Shown: positions 60,488 to 64,000 of the stretch, in pieces | How the letters are laid out: each line of letters begins with the position of its first letter | Position numbering within the stretch: position 1 is the stretch's first letter | Assembly (NCBI GenBank): GCA_027307335.1 | Contig: DAHUXD010000033.1 | Location: 30,574 to 94,573 of the forward strand | DNA length: 64,000 bases | DNA from: Acidobacteriota bacterium | Lineage (GTDB): Bacteria > Acidobacteriota > Thermoanaerobaculia > UBA5066 > Gp7-AA6 | Direction of reading: 5' to 3' | The notes under the pieces: model-generated | The model's input: the letters and a program-made list of their open reading frames with translations, nothing else | Told to the model about the DNA's origin: nothing | The model's database searches: none | Translations under genes and position numbers: made by a program

Positions 60488-63202
60488 ATGCACTCACCGA
60501 GATGGGGTCGTTTCTTCGCCGCCATGCTCGTCGCGTCCATGCCCGCCGCCGCGAGCGAGCTGATCTTTTCGCAGGCGGTGGACAACCAGTCCATCCACGG
60601 CCCGAGCAACCAGATGCCCGGTGGGCCGATCAATGCCGAGGTCGCCGACGACTTCGACCTCACGGCCTCGATCGATCGCGTCGTCGCGTGGGGGTTCATC
60701 TTCCCGAACGCCGGCGCCGACTTCTCCGGCGTCTACGTCCGGTTCTACGCCGCGACCGACAACGGCGGGCCGGGTGCCCTCCAGTCGGAGACCTTCGTGG
60801 CGGCCGGCGATCCGAACCTGGTCAACGGCCTCGCCGCCGGCGGATGGCTCGACATCCCGCTGGCGGCGCCGTTTGCCGCGACCGGCAGGCATTTCGTCTC
60901 GGTGCAACCCGTCGTTACCGACGCCTGGTACCGCTGGAGCGCGAACAGCAACGCCCCTCACGGACAGCCGTTCTACTACCGGGACCCCGGCAGCGGCGTC
61001 CCGGCCTGGCAGAACAACGACGGCCTCGGCAGCCCGAACACGGACATCGCGTTCGACCTCTACGGAACGATCACGGGCGCCGCGCACGTCGACTCCCTCT
61101 CGGCAGCCTCGCTGCCGCGCAGCGGCTACCTCGAGATCTTCGGCACCAGCTTCGGCGGCGGCGGCACGGTGCAGATCGGAGGCCTCGACGCGGCGGTTGC
61201 GAACTGGCAGGACGGGCGGATCGTCGCCTACGTGCCGGAGCAGGCCTCCCTCGGCGCCGCGGACGTCCGGGTCACCAACGGGACGGGCCAGCCATCGAAC
61301 AGCGTCTCCCTCGCCGTCACGGCCCGGCAGCCGGACGGCCGCGTGCAGTGGCGGTTCCGCATGGACGGGCCCTACGCGAAAGTCCGGCCGGTCGTCGGCC
61401 CGGACGGCACGATCTACGCGATCGACGTCTTCCAGCACCTCTATGCCCTCGCTCCCGACGGCGGCCTGAAGTGGCTCGTCCGCGGGGCGGGAGACAAGGG
61501 GGTCGCGGTGGGGGCGGGCGGCTCCGTCTACACCGGATCGGAGACTTCGATCCGTGCCTTCAATCCGGACGGTTCCGAACAATGGACATTCGTCGAAAGC
61601 CCGGGCGCCTTCATCCTCGTCGGCATCGCCGTGGGTCCGGACGGTAACATCTACGCGGCGGCCTCGGAGGGGATGGGCGTGTTCTCGCTGACCCCGGCCG
61701 GAGCGCTCCGCTGGCAGACGCCGAACCCGTATCAGCGGCTGCCGATCCTGTACAACGAGATCGTCTTCGGCGGCAACGCCGGCACGGAACAGCTGTACTT
61801 CTTCGCCGATCGCCACCTGCGCGGCATCACGCTCGCGGGAGACCCGGTCTTCTCGATCGAAGGGGGCGTCGCGCAGCTCCAGTTCGCGGCCTCACCATCG
61901 GTCGGTCCCGACGGCGCCGTGCACACGGCGAGATCCGAGTACTCCCCGGGCGGCAGCCTCCTGTGGACCTTCACCAACCCTTATCCCGCCAGCGTCTTTT
62001 CCAAGAGCACGGTGGACTCGTCCGGCGTCCACTACTACGTTCAGGACCTGATCCAGCTGTTCGCCCTCAATCCGGACGGCTCGCAGAAGTGGCACCGGGA
62101 GCTCGCCGATTACGTCGACGGCCCGATCGTGGACCCGACCGCGAGCCAGCTCGTCTTTCAGGGCGCCGCGACCCTGGACCACCCGGGTCTCATTCTCTCG
62201 ACCGCCACGTCGGACGGCAATGAGCTCTGGCGCGTCGTGCTGCCGATGGAGAACGGGTTCAACCAGTTCGTGGACAGTCGCGCGACGTTCACCGTGGACG
62301 GTCAGAACGCCTACCTCGTCACCGCCACGGCGACCGGCGACAATTTCACCAGCCGTTCCTTCGTCTACGCGCTCGACGCGAGCCTCGGCTCTCCGCCGCC
62401 TCCCCCGCCGCCCGCCCCTCAGGTCCTCTCTCTGACGCCGTCGTCCGGCGCTCCCGGCGGGGCCGCCGTCACGATCGCGGGATCCGATTACGACCCGGCC
62501 GCGGCCGTCACGGTCGGCGGCCTCGGCGCGGCGGCCACCGTCGTGAATCCGTCGACGATCGATGCGACCACACCGGCGCTCCCTCCGGGAACTCTCAACG
62601 ACCTGACCATCACGAATCCCGACAGCTCGAACGTCACCGTCGGCCAGGCCTGGTTCGCCGACTTCCTCGACGTGCCGCAGGCGGACATCTTCCACGCCTA
62701 CGTCGAGAAGATCTTCCGGCTCGGCATCACCGCGGGCTGCGGCGGCGGCGCCTACTGCCGCGACATCTCGATGACGCGGGCGCAGATGGCCGTCTTCCTC
62801 CTGAAGGGAGAGAACGGCTCGAGCTTCGTTCCGCCGACCTGCAGCGGGATCTTCGCCGACGTCGCCTGTCCCGGGACCTTCGCCGACTGGGTGGAGGCCC
62901 TGGCGGCCGAGGGCATCACGGCGGGGTGCGGCGGCGGCAACTACTGTCCCGACGCGCCCGTGACGCGGGCCCAGATGGCGGTCTTCCTGCTCAAGGCCGA
63001 GCACGGCTCCGCATATGCGCCGCCGGCGTGCGGGGGCCTCTTCGGTGACGTCGCCTGTCCGGGCCCGTTCACGGACTGGATCGAGCTGCTTGCGCTCGAG
63101 CAGGTGACCGGCGGATGCGGCGGCGGCAATTACTGCCCGGGAAACCCGAGCACGCGCGGCCAGATGGCCGTGTTCATCACGAAGACGTTCGGGTTGCCGT
63201 AA
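60488..63202 (+). CDS. Exported PQQ-like propeller protein with IPT and SLH-like domains
   Basis: A 904-residue secreted protein. Signal peptide (ending PAAAS), an N-terminal beta domain (about 20-190), an IPT/TIG-like domain (about 200-280), a PQQ/quinoprotein-type propeller (about 285-630; VVGPDGTIYAIDVFQHLYAL, FALNPDGSQKWHRELAD), a second IPT domain (about 640-720) and three SLH-like units with GCGGG(A/N)YC motifs (about 725-904). ATG 60488 with AAGGAG is preferred over one 18 bases upstream. Probably a surface-anchored binding protein. Confidence 0.82.
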   Translation: MHSPRWGRFFAAMLVASMPAAASELIFSQAVDNQSIHGPSNQMPGGPINAEVADDFDLTASIDRVVAWGFIFPNAGADFSGVYVRFYAATDNGGPGALQSETFVAAGDPNLVNGLAAGGWLDIPLAAPFAATGRHFVSVQPVVTDAWYRWSANSNAPHGQPFYYRDPGSGVPAWQNNDGLGSPNTDIAFDLYGTITGAAHVDSLSAASLPRSGYLEIFGTSFGGGGTVQIGGLDAAVANWQDGRIVAYVPEQASLGAADVRVTNGTGQPSNSVSLAVTARQPDGRVQWRFRMDGPYAKVRPVVGPDGTIYAIDVFQHLYALAPDGGLKWLVRGAGDKGVAVGAGGSVYTGSETSIRAFNPDGSEQWTFVESPGAFILVGIAVGPDGNIYAAASEGMGVFSLTPAGALRWQTPNPYQRLPILYNEIVFGGNAGTEQLYFFADRHLRGITLAGDPVFSIEGGVAQLQFAASPSVGPDGAVHTARSEYSPGGSLLWTFTNPYPASVFSKSTVDSSGVHYYVQDLIQLFALNPDGSQKWHRELADYVDGPIVDPTASQLVFQGAATLDHPGLILSTATSDGNELWRVVLPMENGFNQFVDSRATFTVDGQNAYLVTATATGDNFTSRSFVYALDASLGSPPPPPPPAPQVLSLTPSSGAPGGAAVTIAGSDYDPAAAVTVGGLGAAATVVNPSTIDATTPALPPGTLNDLTITNPDSSNVTVGQAWFADFLDVPQADIFHAYVEKIFRLGITAGCGGGAYCRDISMTRAQMAVFLLKGENGSSFVPPTCSGIFADVACPGTFADWVEALAAEGITAGCGGGNYCPDAPVTRAQMAVFLLKAEHGSAYAPPACGGLFGDVACPGPFTDWIELLALEQVTGGCGGGNYCPGNPSTRGQMAVFITKTFGLP

Positions 63203-63225
63203 TCGGGGACGGGAGGCGCGCGATT

Positions 63226-64000
63226 CTAGCGCGCCTCCTTCGCCCGAACCGCGGACGAGCGCATCAGGCGCGGGATCAGGAGCAGGGCCGCACCGTAGAA
63301 GACGAAGGACACGAAGAGCGTCATCGGTTTTCCGGTGGGCAGGTCCTCGAGCACGAGCTTGAGGCCGCCGACGACGAGGACCACGTAAGCCAGCATCCGG
63401 AGCTCGCCCCGCCGCGTCGCGCGCCAGAGCTGCGCGAGGACGTAGGCGGCCACCGACACGACGATCGTGCGGAGCGCGGGGAGTGAGGCCGTCATGACGT
63501 TCGCGGCCGGGCGGCGCAACAGGAGCACGAACACCGCGCCGAGACCGAGGGCGGAAATGAGCGCTCCGGAAAATGCCGGCACGGGCCCCGCCGCGGGCGG
63601 CTCGCGGAAGAGAAGCGCCGTGGCCGCCACGATCGCAGCGAGAACGACGAGCGCCGAGACCGTGTCGGCCCGGACCGCGGCGTCGGGCGCGGCGATGGCG
63701 AGGAAGGAGGTCGCGAAGAGACCCGACCCGATCGCCGCCGCCAGGGCGTAGACGGCCGCCTGCGGCTGAAGGATCGCGGGCTCGAACGTCCGGGCCACCG
63801 CCACCGCAACGAGCGCCAGCGCCGCCCAGACGAGGGCGGGCGCGGGGTCCGGCAGCAGGACGGCCGTCCCGATCAGCACGTGCGCGAGACCGAGCCAGGA
63901 GAAATAGAGGCGACCCGCCCGTGCCTCCGCGCCGCGCTCGCGGGCGAAGGCGAAGACGTACGCGGTCGCGCCCGCCGCGAGCGCGGCCGCCGCCAGCAGG
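63226..64000 (-). CDS. Multi-pass membrane protein, N-terminally cut by the window edge
   Basis: The frame is open to the right edge. The visible 257 residues hold about eight hydrophobic segments separated by short Arg-rich loops (LVWAALALVAVAVARTFEPA; YVLAQLWRATRRGELRML; TLFVSFVFYGAALLLIPRLM). The composition and a loop carrying VVGGLKLVLEDLPTGKPM resemble DUF2339-type membrane proteins. The function is unknown. Confidence 0.72.
   Translation of the reverse strand, partial: LLAAAALAAGATAYVFAFARERGAEARAGRLYFSWLGLAHVLIGTAVLLPDPAPALVWAALALVAVAVARTFEPAILQPQAAVYALAAAIGSGLFATSFLAIAAPDAAVRADTVSALVVLAAIVAATALLFREPPAAGPVPAFSGALISALGLGAVFVLLLRRPAANVMTASLPALRTIVVSVAAYVLAQLWRATRRGELRMLAYVVLVVGGLKLVLEDLPTGKPMTLFVSFVFYGAALLLIPRLMRSSAVRAKEAR

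Overview
The window is 64 kb of high-GC bacterial chromosome, dense and largely operonic, with ATGA/GTGA stop-start overlaps throughout. The gene families suggest an Acidobacteriota member, possibly Thermoanaerobaculia: exported proteins ending in Cys-containing SLH-like modules, a FecR/DUF6600 protein, TMTC-like TPR glycosyltransferases and Hanks kinases. This placement is inference; no rRNA is present.

Region 1 (529-11291) is the most notable part. It is a co-directional set encoding an NHL beta-propeller, a hexahaem c-type cytochrome whose haem-motif layout resembles Geobacter OmcS, an outer-membrane beta-barrel, a CsgG-like lipoprotein, a CsgG-like/YDG-repeat fusion, a lipoprotein parvulin isomerase and an NrfJ-like OB-fold protein. 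Together these look like the parts list of an extracellular cytochrome nanowire assembly and export system.

Region 2 (11319-20705) holds two overlapping GT-C membrane glycosyltransferases, a partial duplication of surE around a TonB-C-like gene, a queD-pspC-surE operon, a zinc-ribbon Ser/Thr kinase and a FecR/DUF6600 protein.

Region 3 (21113-36884) is a 15.8-kb integrated element in the 3' end of tRNA-Pro(GGG), bounded by 24-bp direct repeats. It has a tyrosine integrase, both terminase subunits, a tape-measure protein, a prim-pol/AAA replication pair, many small overlapping genes and a decamer-repeat array. No portal, capsid or lysis gene was recognised, so it is a defective prophage or a satellite-like element.

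Region 4 (37096-51997) is rich in secreted proteins: SLH-like tail proteins (one frameshifted), a DAACS symporter, a PP-loop enzyme, a thioredoxin-fold protein without its cysteines, a beta-helix protein, a convergent MepK-like/L,D-transpeptidase pair, and a Sel1-repeat lipoprotein.

Region 5 (52055-58403) carries a type III polyketide synthase, YceI, TPR protein, acyl carrier protein, KAS enzyme, fatty-acid hydroxylase and a DES1-like desaturase, suggesting a specialised lipid pathway. The window closes with a YgbA-family protein, two further secreted proteins (one a PQQ-like propeller with SLH tail) and a partial multi-pass membrane protein.
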